A stretch of DNA of 64,000 bases, taken from the NCBI GenBank assembly GCA_027563935.2, contig CM050446.2, positions 28,585,501 through 28,649,500 of the forward strand, read 5' to 3'. Source of the DNA: Costus lasius (Eukaryota; Streptophyta; Magnoliopsida; Zingiberales; Costaceae). The notes under the pieces are model-generated. The model saw only the letters and a program-made list of their open reading frames with translations, had not been told where the DNA came from and made no database searches. Position numbers and translations under genes: made by a program. This document shows positions 10,327-21,878 of the stretch, piece by piece (position 1 is the stretch's first letter; each line of letters begins with the position of its first letter).

Positions 10327-12327
10327 TGTTGACACAGATTTATATAGAATTTTACATGTCATTTTACTAGTGAAACCATCCTCATTTTATGACTTTAAAC
10401 CTCATAATTACCTTTATTTGGATACATCTATGGAATCTACACCTGTTTCGGTATTTTTCACATTTTCAGGTCAAAACAACCACAAAGAGGGTAGATTCTG
10501 ACACTTCTTTGGCAGAAGGGCTCATCCTAACTCAAGATGATCCTAACCAGAAGCTTTAAGATTTATTGAGGCCTTTGTTGGATATCACGAGCGGGTCGCG
10601 ATCAAAATCATGCCCGTGACTCATCTTCGCACTGAAGTTGAAACTGATAAATCACGACCGGGTCACGACCAAATTCTCGTCAGTGATCGCGGACCCGCCT
10701 GTTACGAAATCACCGTTTTCTTTCATATTTCTTTGATCTAACCTAAGGGGAGCCTGAAGAGCATTAAGGACCTTTTTCCCCCGTCGACAAAGGGGACGTG
10801 GAGCAACTTTACGGAGCAAACTTTCTCGTGGAGACAACGGGCTGAAGCTTTTGCAGGGCATGGAGAGGAACAAAGGAGACTTCTTTCGTCTGGAAACTGC
10901 AGCGCCTACTGCGGCTTTTGCAGGGCATGAGGAAGAGAAGGAGTAGCATCCACTTGGAGAAGGCATACAAATCGAGCTCTCGCACACAAGAAGAGGGAGA
11001 GGATTCGCATTGTAGAGGAGAGGAGACGCCTGTGGAGAGTTAGGCGACACCAAGAAGGAGAGGAGGAGCGGTGCACCAATACCTGTTGAAGACATTTGTT
11101 GCGTGAGCTCTCTAAGAGTAAATCTGTAAGGCAGATCCTACATTTACATTCAATTTGCTGCATCATCTTGTATAAATCTTAGCAAAGTGTTGTATGATCT
11201 TATCCTTGTCTTGCAATTCCTGCACAAATCTGCATATGTGCATGTTGTTAATAAACACTATTTGCGCTATCATCATGAATATGTTAGGCTAAACTCTTAA
11301 ATCAGGATGTGGGAGTAGCCCCTTGATGACTTGGTAGTTGTAGTGGTCTTACTCTATTTGCTAAAATCCTTCTTGACCTCATGCGAGTGTTATGCCTATG
11401 TTATTCGTGAGAATGCATTTGAGCCTCTTCGCCTTGGACTGAGGTTTGTAAATTGGGGAATCACGAGGGAACTCGCTGATTGCCCGTACTCACCCAAGGC
11501 ATCGTTTAGGATCCTAGACGTGTCAAAGAGACCACAAGTCTGACCGCGCGTCGGAAGCATTAGGTTGAGGGGTTTATCAAACCAGTTTGTACGCTTTGCC
11601 TACGTAACTCGAGAGGGTATGTTTGAGCTTATTAGCTTCTCGGGTGGGGTTACTAAATCAGGGGCTAAGGAGAATCCGCTTGACGTGAACTGCACTATCA
11701 TTGTTTGTTCTTCTGGGTCTTAGACGCCTCTGGCGACGCGAGAGCATGTCAGGACGTTGGATCATTAAAGGACGCTTTGCCTGCGCAACCCGAAGGGGTG
11801 TGTTTGAGCCAGAGGTGACGCTGGGAAAGTTAGTAAGCCAGGAATTCTTGAGGAGGACCCCTTTTGTTTAAACCTGTACCCATCTAGAAGGTAATAGGAG
11901 CCTAGGCGTGTCGGGAAGACGAGAGTCCGACTGACCGCTGGAACCTGACGTGTTTGGCCGATACTAGTGTCTGTGTGAATAGACGTGGGTATCTGAGGGA
12001 GCAATCTACGTGATAAGGAAGCTGAATCCCTTAAACTAAAATAGGATAATGGCAATAGAGTTTAGACTACGCACTACGCAGCCGCAAGAAGTCAAGGTGG
12101 TGAACCCATATCCTAATGCATCTCCTCATTATAATTCTCTCGTGCAATCTCCTCTATCTACATTCCTGCACTTTTAATTGTTTCATTATCAATTTCGACG
12201 TAATCTAGCAAGCAACTTCGAGATCTGTCGGTATTTGCCCATTAGTCCCTGTGGGATCGATATTTTATTACTTCGATAGTCACGTGCACTTGCGGGAAAC
12301 GCCTACTATATCTGTGGGCGCTATCAA
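10327..12327 (+). repeat. 5' LTR of the Athila-like element
   Basis: It is 2001 bp, from TGTTGACACAG to GGGCGCTATCA. TATAAA lies at 11171. Compared with the 3' LTR it lacks a 15-bp block present at about 22379-22393 and has about 30 bp (after 11135) missing from the other copy. ORFs seen on both strands here have no protein support. Confidence 0.92.
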
Positions 12328-12333
12328 GTTTTT

Positions 12334-12351
12334 GGCGCCGTTGCTGGGGAC
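12334..12351 (+). other. Primer binding site, tRNA-Asp type
   Basis: TGGCGCCGTTGCTGGGGA lies 6 bp after the LTR. It is complementary to the 3' end of plant tRNA-Asp with one difference. Confidence 0.85.
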
Positions 12352-12480
12352 TAATTTCGGCAATATTGATAAGATTTAGAAGTTAATAGACTAGACATTT
12401 TTAGCTTAGTATTATTTCTTTTACTTCATTTTACACCTTTCTTGATTTAACGAAACACTCGTTTGCTAGAATCTTAGTTT

Positions 12481-13838
12481 ATGCGTAAAACTCCACGACC
12501 GGAACCTGTAATACCATTTGATTTGGAGATAGAAAAACGTTCCGGCGTCGCAAGAATCTTCAGAAGTATCAACCGAAAAAGAATTCACAAACATCAATCA
12601 TGGATGGTAACAAGTCACTCCAAGACTTCGCCGCACCAAATGTTCAAGGACTGCATTCGAGCATTGCACGTCCACCAATAGTAGCGAATAATTTTGAGAT
12701 AAAACCGTCACTTCTATCAATGTTACAGCAAAACCAATTCGGTGGATCACCAACTGAGGATCCAAACATGCATTTATCTGTTTTTCTTGAATATTGTGAC
12801 ACTCTTAAAATGAATGGTGTGATCATTGATGCTCTGCGGCTACGACTTTTTCCTTTTTCACTTAGAGACAGGGCGCGAGCTTGGTTACATTCATTACCAT
12901 CTGGATCCATTACCACATGGGGACAACTCTCACATGCTTTCCTTGTGAAATACTTTCCTCCGAGCAAAACCGCGCAATTAAGGAACCAAATTACCAATTT
13001 CTCTAAAAAAGAAGGCGAATCACTATATGAGGCGTGGGACCACTTCAAGGAATTGTAGCGAATGTGTCCTCACCACGGCCTCGAGAAATGGGTACTGGTA
13101 CATACATTTTATAACGGATTGCTTTATAATATTCATCTTACTGTTGATGCAGCCGCTGGAGGAGCCTTGATGAACAAAGCTGTCGATGAAGCCTACAATT
13201 TGATCGAAGAAATGGTGCTCAACCACTATCAATGGTCGAGCGAGAGAGGTACTTCGTCTCGACAAACCGGTAAATACGAACTTGACGCCCTTAGTTCTCT
13301 TGCTGCAAAAGTAGATTCATTATCTTATAAACATGATTCTATGAACACGCGTCATAATGTTTCGAATTCTACCATGTGTGAAATTTGTGGAATAGAAGGT
13401 CATTTTTCTGACTCATGTCAACTAAGAAATATGATATCACAAGATCCCCCACCTGCCTTGGTAAATGCTGTAGGTAACTTTAATCCAAGAGTCCAAAACA
13501 ACCCCTACTCAAGCACCTACAACCCTGGGTGGAAAAATCATCCCAACTTTTTCTATCGGAACAACAATGCAACTCAACCATCAAACTTTAGGCAACCACC
13601 TAGGTTTCACGTGTCCAACACCGGGTATCAGCTTAAACAATTTGACCAGCCACCACAACCGAGCAACAACACAATGCCACAAGAGCAAACCTTAGAATCG
13701 CGCTTTGACAATTTCGTGTCAGCGCAAACAAAAGCAATGGACTGCATGCTATAAGCAATCAAAAACTTGACCACAAACCAGAAGATAATGGAAAACCAAA
13801 TAGCCCAACAAGCTAGTACTCCACTAGACCGCCGGGCA
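12481..13838 (+). pseudogene. Gag of the Athila-like element
   Basis: Start ATG 12481 gives RKTPRPEPVIPFDLEIEK; a frameshift near 12535 moves into the frame that contains MDGNKSLQDFAAP at 12600. That frame contains the Retrotrans_gag-type segment (RLRLFPFSLRDRARAWL... FLVKYFPPSKTAQLR, about 12835-12985) and a zinc knuckle CEICGIEGHFSDSC (about 13375-13418). In-frame stops are TAG at 13056-13058 and TAA at 13752-13754, and a second frameshift near 13835 leads to the pol frame (NPKEHCNAITTRSGK). The protein would be the structural capsid polyprotein. An antisense ORF at 13628-14101 is a shadow. Confidence 0.85.
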
Positions 13839-13840
13839 GA

Positions 13841-14938
13841 TTGCCTGGACAACCCGAGACGAATCCCAAAGAACATTGCAATGCCATTACTACACGAAGC
13901 GGCAAGCAAATTGAGGAACCAGAAATGCCCAAAGATTACCACTGTGAGGATGAAACCCATATCCGTGAGTCTGGGGAACCAAATGAACTTGTTGGAAGTG
14001 AACCACAAACGAAAGAAACAGAACCTGTTTACGCAACCCCACCACCCTACAAACTGCCAATTCCATTTCCTCAGAGGTTGACAAAAGCAAAACTCGATCA
14101 TCAGTTCGGTAAATTTTTAGAGATCTTAAAGAAACTGTATATTAACATACCATTTACTGATGTCTTATCACAAATGCCATCTTACGCTAAGTTTTTGAAG
14201 GAGATCTTGTCAAATAAAAGAAAAATGGAAGAACATGGCACCGTGGCATTAATCGAAGAATGCAGCGCAATCATTGAAAACAAGCTACCGCCAAAATTGA
14301 AAGATCCAGGCAGCTTTACCATTCAATGCCTGATCGGAGACACTCCTTTCGATCGAGCTTTGTGCGATCTTGGAGCCAGCGTGAGTTTGATGCCACTCTC
14401 CCTTTATAAGAAACTGGATATTGAAGATCTGAAACCAACGAACATCTCTCTGCAATTGGCTGACCGTTCTGTACGACATCCGGTAGGAATTCTCGAGGAC
14501 GTGCCAATAAAAGTAGGTAAATTTTTCATTCCAGCTGATTTCGTTGTACTTGAGATGGAGGAAGACTCCAAACTTCCTATAATACTGGGCAGACAATTTT
14601 TGGTGACTGCCGGTGCTATAATTGACGTTAAAAACGGGAAGTTAACTCTACAAGTAGGTGAGGATACGATCGAATTTGATATCACAAATAGCCTAAAAAA
14701 GACTATCTTTGCAGACTCATGCTGTAATATCGGAGTCGTCGACGATGAACTTGATTCGGCTTATATCCCTCGGACGAATGTCGATCCTCTCGAAGTTTGC
14801 CTATTGGGTGACTATGACGAAGAGCAGGAAGAAGAAGTCCATGCTTACGCTATTATTCTCGACTCGAGCACCGCAGCTGAGCCAGACGTGGAAGAGCTTG
14901 AAGAATCATCTACACTGAAATCTGAGGTCTGTAAATAA
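13841..14938 (+). pseudogene. Aspartic protease region of the Athila-like pol
   Basis: This is an open frame of 365 codons. The protease starts near 14335 with CLIGDTPFDRALCDLGASVS (active-site DLGAS) and continues through LPIILGRQFL to the KLTLQVGEDTIEFDI strand near 14680. The preceding part is the gag-pol linker with NAITTRSGK. The frame closes with TAA at 14936-14938 but continues in the same frame into the reverse transcriptase, so this stop is a lesion within one polyprotein or the site of natural separation; lesion is more likely. Confidence 0.85.
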
Positions 14939-14959
14939 CTTAACTTAGAGCTCAAATCT

Positions 14960-16565
14960 TTGCCGAGCGACCTCAGGTATGAATTTTTAGGTGAGAATTC
15001 TACTTACCCTGTCATTATAGCTGCCCATCTTGATTTGGATCAAACAAGCCTTCTCCTCGATAAGCTTCAACAATATAAAAAGGTAATTGGCTACACTTTA
15101 GATAACATAAAAGGCATTAACCCTTCTTTATGCATGCATAGGATAGATCTCGAAGAAGACAGCAAACCGTCTATAGAATACCAGAGACGTTTGAACCCGA
15201 ACTTGAAGGAGGTGGTTAAGAAAGAACTTCTGAAATTATTAGATGCTGGGGTTATTTACCCGATTTCGGATAGCCAATGGGTAAACACGATACATGTGGT
15301 ACCGAAGAAAGGAGGAGTAACGATAGTGAAGAACGAAGACAACGAATTAATCCCGCAAAGAATCGTTACTAGGTGGCGCATGTGTAACGACTATCGAAAA
15401 CTAAATAAGGCTACCCTCAAGGATCATTTTTCTCTTCCCTTTATTGATCAAATGCTTGAAAGATTGGCCGCTAACTCCTATTTTTGTTTCTTGGATGGGT
15501 ACTCAGGATTTTTTTCAAATACCGATACATCCAGACGATCAAGAGAAAACCACGTTTACTTGTCCCTTCGGCACCTTCGCTTATCGGCGAATGCCGTTTG
15601 GTCTATGTAACGCGCCAGCTACATTCCAACGTTGTATAATGGCAATCTTCTCTGATCTGATTGAAGACATTATGGACGTCTTTATGGATGACTTTTCGGT
15701 ATACGGGTCTTGTTTCGATTCTTGTTTATCTAATCTGACCCGTGTTTTGCAACGCTGCGAAGAGACGAACTTGGTGCTTAATTGGGAGAAATGCGATTTT
15801 ATGGTGAAAGAAGGAATCGTTCTTGGCCATCTGATATCGGAGCGTGGTATCAAAGTTGACAAAGTGAAAATCGATGTAATCGAAAGGATGCCACCTCCAA
15901 ACTCCGTCAAAGGAATAAGAAGCTTCCTGGGACATGCGGGCTTTTATAGGTGTTTCATTAAAAATTTTTCTAAAATTGCTAGGCCTTTGACATCTCTGCT
16001 TGCTAAGGATATACCATTTGATTTAGACCAGAATTGCATGGACGCTTTTCAGCAACTGAAGAATGCGTTGATTTTTGCACCGATAATGCAACCTCCGGAT
16101 TGGTCGCTGCCCTTTGAAATTATGTGTGATGCTAGCGACTATGCGGTAGGAGCTGTAGTGGGACAGCGAAAAGACAACCGAACACATGTCATTTATTACG
16201 CCAGCCGAACGCTTGATGGAGCACAAAGCAACTACGCCACGACAGAAAAAGAATTCTTAGCTGTAGTTTTTGCGTTCGACAAGTTTCGATCAAACCTAAT
16301 TAACTCACGTGTTATTGTTTATACAGATCATGCGGCAATCCGGTATCTCATGACGAAGAAAGATGTGAAACCGCGGCTGATTAGATGGATACTATTGTTG
16401 CAAGAGTTCAATATTCAGATCAAAGACAAGAAAGGGACTGACAATTTAGTAGCAGACCATCTGTCCCGCTTGACAACTACTCCCGAGGGTGAATCTGAAG
16501 AAGAGATAGATGATGCATTCTTGGATGAGAACCTAGTAGCCGCAACCATGGTAAGGACACCCTAG
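14960..16565 (+). pseudogene. Reverse transcriptase and RNase H of the Athila-like pol
   Basis: RT landmarks: LKLLDAGVIYPISDSQWV (15230), [19 protein letters not shown] (15375), [11 protein letters not shown] (15485), [17 protein letters not shown] (15588), catalytic FMDDFSVYG (15682), [27 protein letters not shown] (15920). A frameshift at the T-run near 15508-15515 splits the domain. RNase H follows with [17 protein letters not shown] (16115), [11 protein letters not shown] (16242) and [13 protein letters not shown] (16310). The frame ends at TAG 16563-16565, where a Trp codon is usual (G to A change). It is an enzyme for copying element RNA into DNA; inactive in this copy. Confidence 0.9.
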
Positions 16566-16577
16566 TATGCCGATCTA

Positions 16578-17855
16578 GTGAATTTCTTGGCAGTCGGCAT
16601 TATGCCCACAAACCTTACACATCAGCAACAAAAGAGATTCTTATCAATTGCAAAGTATTATTATTGGGACGAACCACTCCTGTTTAAGCGTTGCGCCAAT
16701 TGCATCATTCGAAGATGTCTGCCAGAGGAAGAAGTTCCATACGTCCTATTCCAATGTCACTTGTCGCCCTACGGAGGACATTGTAGTGAAAAGAAAATAG
16801 CATATAAGGTCCTCCAATGTGGATTCTTTTGGCCGACCCTATTTAAAGACGCAAGAGATTATGTGCGGTCTTGTGATCGTTGCCAACGAACAGGAGGAAT
16901 ATCTCGAAGGGACGAGATGCCTCTCAACACCATTCTCAAGATTGAGATTTTTGACGTATGGGGTATCGATTTTATGGGTCCATTTCCACCCTCCTGTGGT
17001 AACCGATTCATCTTAGTTGGAGTTGATTATGTTTCCAAATGGGTTGAGGCCTTGGCTTCCCCAACAAATGACTCCAAGGTAGTTCTCAGATTTTTCAAGA
17101 AGTTGATATTTCCGTGATTTGGAACGCCGCACATGGTAATTAGTGATGGCGGATCTCATTTCATTGAACGAAGGTTTGAATCACTCCTCAAAAGATATGG
17201 AGTATTACACAAAGTGGCCACCGCTTACTATCCTCAGACCAGTGGACAGGTCGAAATATCAAACCGAGAGATAAAGAACATTCTTGAAAAAACTGTATCG
17301 CACACACGAACAGATTGGTCGCTCAAACTTGACGATGCTTTATGGGCGTACCGTACAACATTCAAAACTCCTATAGGTATGTCACCATTCCGGTTGATAT
17401 ATGGTAAATCATGCCACTTACCAGTTGAGATCGAACACAAGGCCTATTGGGCAATAAGACAGCTGAACTTTGATGGAAAACAAGCCGGAAAAGCCAGAAA
17501 GCTGCAACTCAACGAGCTCAATGAGTTCCGACAAGAGGCTTATGAAAATACCAGGATCTATAAAGAATGCACCAAAAGATGGCATGATCAAAAGATTATA
17601 AGGTAAGAATTCCACGAGGGCGATATGATACTTTTGTTTAACTCCAGGATCAAGCTTTTCCCTGATAAGCTTTGAACTAAATGGATGGGACCGTATGTGG
17701 TACAAAAGGTTTATCCTCATGGTGCTATAAACATTTTCCGGGAATCAACTGGCACATTCAAAGTAAATGGACAAAGACTCAAGCGCTACATTCCCCATGA
17801 ACCAATACCAGAGGGGACTGCACTGCTCCTCACGGACCCTCCTTCACCGGAATGA
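16578..17855 (+). pseudogene. Integrase of the Athila-like pol
   Basis: It continues in the RNase H frame. The HHCC zinc-binding part is [16 protein letters not shown]...CDRCQRTG (16755-16890). Core residues are in [12 protein letters not shown] (first Asp, 16963), VISDGGSHF (second Asp, 17135) and the Glu of [15 protein letters not shown] (17240). A C-terminal domain with WMGPYVVQKVYPHGAI ends at a TGA at 17853-17855. In-frame stops are TGA 17115-17117 and TGA about 17673-17675 (both fit CGA to TGA), plus TAA at 17604-17606. It would have inserted the DNA copy in the nucleus. Confidence 0.9.
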
Positions 17856-19363
17856 CACTGACTATGGTCAAGCTGACGGACCGATTAAATCAGGCAACCC
17901 AAGCGTCTTACTTTAGTGAAATTTATTTTCAGCATCTTTCCTTTTCATTTTCATGTTTTGTTAAGTTTCAGTTTAGTTTGCATACTCTTAGAAGCTCTTT
18001 TGATAATTAGTGTTAGAACCTTAGTAATCTCATGCTAGGACACACCAATCCAGCCTTAGAATGTTTTAAACCATCTCTGCCATGAGCTTGAATTTCATCT
18101 CCTAGCTGTCGTCATTTTGTACTAATACGTGGTTTTGGTAGTAACAATGATGATACTCTTGTAGGGAGTGCGCATGAAATATGGTAATGCCCACCATCAA
18201 TTCCAAATACCAACTCTGGCACCGGTATTGAAGTAAGCAGGAAGGTCCTCAACAAGAAACACTCACCAAGAAGAGCACAAGCTGCACCCGCACCAATCAA
18301 TTTCAATCATTTCTATTTGGGAACCTATATGCATTCATGAACTAATATTGTTTATCTTCAGCATTGGCAATTTATCCTCATAAAAGTTGAAAAATGATAC
18401 TTGGGCCTTGTAGTGCCCTTTTACTACTTGCATTGTTTGAAGGTGTTTCTATTTATTTAGCTGTGGATATTGACATTCATACTTGGTTTGGAATGACATA
18501 GGAATATCGCAAACTGATGCAGTAAGGAGGATAGTTTTTCTTCCAATTTTCCCAAAATCACGGGCAGGTCCTGACAGAAATCTTGACCGTGATTCCTACT
18601 CAGTTCGACATTAGCAAATTCGCCGATAAAACCACGGCAATGCCGTAACTGTGGTCATGGGCATAAAATCTGCGCGCAACCTTACAGAAGGCAATCACAA
18701 GCGGGTTGTGACAAAAATCATGGGCAGGATTTTTAAAAAGACTTAATGTGCACAAATCTGATGAAAGCATCACGGGTGTCCGGTGATTCAGTCACGGCCG
18801 TAAAAACTTACACTAAAAATCTGTGAGAAGATCACACCTGGGTATCAACGAAATTCTTGACTGAGATTTCCCAGTAGTGGTTTGTACAAAATATCATGAC
18901 CGGGTCCTGATGAAAATATTAGGCGTGATCACTAAACCTCTGCAGCTTAACGGATCCGCCTGGCCAGCGTAACCCGTTAAGCCGCCCATTTAACTTCTGC
19001 CCCAAATTCGGCTGCTAGGGTTCCTGATTTTCCATCCATACACTGCGCCGACCCCACTGCTCGACCCCACCTGTCGCCGCCGCCGACCATTGACCAATTG
19101 GTGACTCTTCCAGCGACACCAGCAACTTCTGACGAGGTTTCATTCCGGGTTCTCAGTCTCTACATCGCTGCGAATAGCCCCTCAATCAATTGCTGATCTC
19201 TCTGTATCTTCCCTTCGCTGCTCAAGAAGCTATGCTGCCCTGTCGGAAGAACACCGGAAAATGCCCAGCTAGAGCTACAAGCCCTCGACCCGCAGCACCG
19301 CCACAGCTAGCCGCACCGCCGAAAATCCAGATGCGAGACAATCATCAGGCGGCAAGGTACTAG
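17856..19363 (+). other. Spacer between pol and the env-position ORF
   Basis: No gene is supported. 18540-18930 holds several copies of a CACGGGCAGG / GACCGTGAT-type motif like those in the LTR. 18955-19340 is GC-rich (CCGCCGCCGACC-type), unlike its neighbours. A GT at 19356 and an AG at 19362 just before the next ORF could be splice signals, which Athila-type third ORFs may use; this is inference. Confidence 0.5.
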
Positions 19364-20497
19364 GTTTTATCTAACATAGAATCATTAATACCTTATATAT
19401 CGATCTGCCGGGCGCTTGCCGCACTTGGAATTTTCGACGATCTACTTTGGGTTTTTTGTCAATTTGGCTGGGGACGCTTTTTGCAATACGCCCATCCAAC
19501 ATATATCCCCTTCACCCTTGAATTTTTGAGCTCAATCGAACTGAAGGTTTCTGCTCTAGACATGGATCCAGGACTGTTGACTTTCAAGCTCGCGAATACA
19601 GAATACCGACTGACTATAGCTGATCTCAATGACATTTTTGGTTTTCCTACATATGCTTCAAGAGTCGGTCCACCCAACTTCAATGAAAACATCTTTTGGC
19701 GCTGCATTTCCTCCATGAGCGCTTACTCACCCCGGAATGCCAGAGCTTCGACACTCTCCAACCCCTGCATCCGCTATGCACACAGGCTACTCACGCATTC
19801 GATTTTCGCGAGGGAAGGAGACGGAATTGTATGCCAGCCCGAGCTACTATGTTTGTGGGGGCTCTTGCACCATTTCCAGATTAATGCCGGTTATCATCTC
19901 GCCCGGCAATTTATGAGGGTAGCCCATGCACAGAAAGGAGTCATCTGCATCGGCGGGATGATCACGATGATAGCTCTCTCCCTTGGACATAATCCCTACA
20001 GTCAACCTAAAGTAGTTGGAAGCCGCCGACTGGACTTGGAGCATTTGCTTTCGACGAAGATGATCGTGAGGCGAGGAGACATCTACCACTTGACTTTTGC
20101 TGACACCACTGATACCATGCCATGACCAAATTCCGCAAGAACGGACATCAGGGACAGCGCCAACTGGCGCTTGCATTCGGAGCCAGCAGCACCAGAAGAT
20201 CAGACGGCACCACTTGATGTCGACCCGAGCTTCTCTATCGGAGGTCTGCCGAGGACCGCTGCCAGACCCTCTACTGATGATATGCTGCACCTGATCCGCC
20301 AAGAACAACTAAACCAAGGGAAGCAGCTAACTACCCTGGTGGACACGGTAAAATACATTGAAAATTTCCTCCACAGCAACATGACACCACCACCACCGAG
20401 AGATGAAGACGAGGATGCTGATGACACTATTCATGTTTCTGACTCATCCGAGGAGATTGACGACGATGATGATGACCCGACCGAGTGCAGTGAGTAG
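19364..20497 (+). pseudogene. Athila third ORF (env-position protein)
   Basis: The frame is open from just after a TAG at 19361; the first ATG is at about 19562, while a TTG lies at 19481. Contents: YIPFTLEFLSSIELKVSALD, FKLANTEYRLTIADLNDIFG, then LWGLLHHFQINAGYHLARQF and ICIGGMITMIALSLGHNPY. This is the conserved pattern of the Athila ORF/env-position family. A TGA at 20123-20125 interrupts; the same frame continues with RQEQLNQGKQLTTLVDTVKY and an Asp/Glu-rich tail (DDDDDDPTE) to 20497. No convincing signal peptide is visible; one hydrophobic stretch (GMITMIALSLG) is short. The function of this family is not established, and the copy is broken. Confidence 0.7.
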
Positions 20498-21878
20498 GAC
20501 TGCACTCTAGTAAGTTTTCCCCCATCTATTTTGATACTTATCTATACCGTATGCATCTAGGTAGATGCAACTTTTGCTTTGGGGGAAGACTTACACATTT
20601 TGATGGGTCGTCATAACTTTTATGCATTTTATGACACGATGTTGTATGCACTGTGATGGTAAACTTTTGTGCTGTGGTGAACTGTTTTTTGTGATGTGCT
20701 GTTACACCAAACATGCCAGCTTTTAACTTTTTCACTGCTGGTCGTACACCAAACAATATGAACTTTGATAACATGCTTCATGTGTCTTGCTTTTATAATG
20801 TTTCAATTTTACAAAGGCACCATCATAATGATTTTCTTCATGCCTTGCCAATAGACTTAAACACTTTGACAACATGCTGTATCTATCCGATGTGATTTCA
20901 TGATTTTATCGATAAGTTTTGAACCTTGTTGATGATTGCTTCCCAAACACGTAAAAGCCTAAGTCGTATATCCTATCCGGATTTTCTTATTTTCATTGAT
21001 TGATATTTTCCTCATTCTTGATTAATTCTTGTTCATTTACCTAATCTATGACTGATTTGTACTCCCATGCCACCTTAAGGACACCCTTCATGCTAAGTAA
21101 ATAATCTAGTCACTTGATTCCTTATACACTGAACACTGAGGGATGGAACTTTGATAAGCTTTGAACCTAGGAAATATCTGTGTTCCAACATGAGTACTAT
21201 TTGTTTAGATGATTATAGACCAAACCACCTGACACACACTTACCACTCTTGGTAAGCCTTTAGTATTGGTTTTGATTCAAACTCCTCTAACTTGGCACCG
21301 TACAAGAAAGGGAGAAAGAAAAGAGAAGAAAACAAAAGGCAATGGTACCGAAGTTGCAACTTGGCACTGCCCAACAAAAAGAGAAAATAAGAAAAGATGC
21401 AGTGGTACCGAAGTCTCGACTTGGCACTGCCACTAAAAGAAAAGGGAAGTGAAAGAAAAAAAGAAAAGGTAGTGGTACTGAAGTTGCGACTTGGCACTGC
21501 AAATCAAAAGAAAGAGAGGTAGTGGTACTGAAGCTACGGCTTGGCACTGCAAAAAGAAAGAAGTGCGGTGTACCGAAGTTATGAGCAGGAGCCTTTACTA
21601 CTGCTTTAAAGTTTACCTTTTTGGGTGCTATTGTGGATTAATGTATCACGTGGTAAGGAACTATCATTGCCCGGATTTTAGTGCAACTGTTGATCATTAG
21701 TATGACCTGGGCACTTTGCTTTTCATCTTGATATCCTTAAGGTCTACAGTGATTCATGCATCATGTGATTAGATTCTATATTAACATTTTAGAGTATAAC
21801 TTCAGTTAAACAACCCTCATGGATTTCATTTCTTTCTTTTTGCTTGAGGACAAGCAAAGGTTTAAGTCGTAGATATTC
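20498..21878 (+). other. 3' untranslated part of the Athila-like element
   Basis: No ORF is supported. It contains a tandem array (21286-21575). Just before the LTR is GAGGACAAGCAAAGGTTTAAG, the usual 3' motif of this group, followed by a degraded polypurine tract (TCGTAGATATTC). Confidence 0.7.
21286..21575 (+). repeat. Tandem array, about 65-70 bp unit, 'ggtaccgaagttgcgacttggcactgc'
   Basis: Five degraded units each contain GTACYGAAG...CTTGGCACTGC followed by an A/G-rich linker (AAAAGAAAGAGA-like). Unit length varies because of the linker. The high purine content makes the minus-strand ORFs (21240-21547) artefacts. Confidence 0.8.

Noticed and set aside
10652..12055. ORFs in the 5' LTR, with counterparts at 22202-23590
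   Set aside because: They occur in both LTR copies only because the LTRs are duplicates; no protein family pattern.
13628..14101. 157-codon minus-strand ORF
   Set aside because: It lies antisense to well-recognised gag/protease coding sequence.
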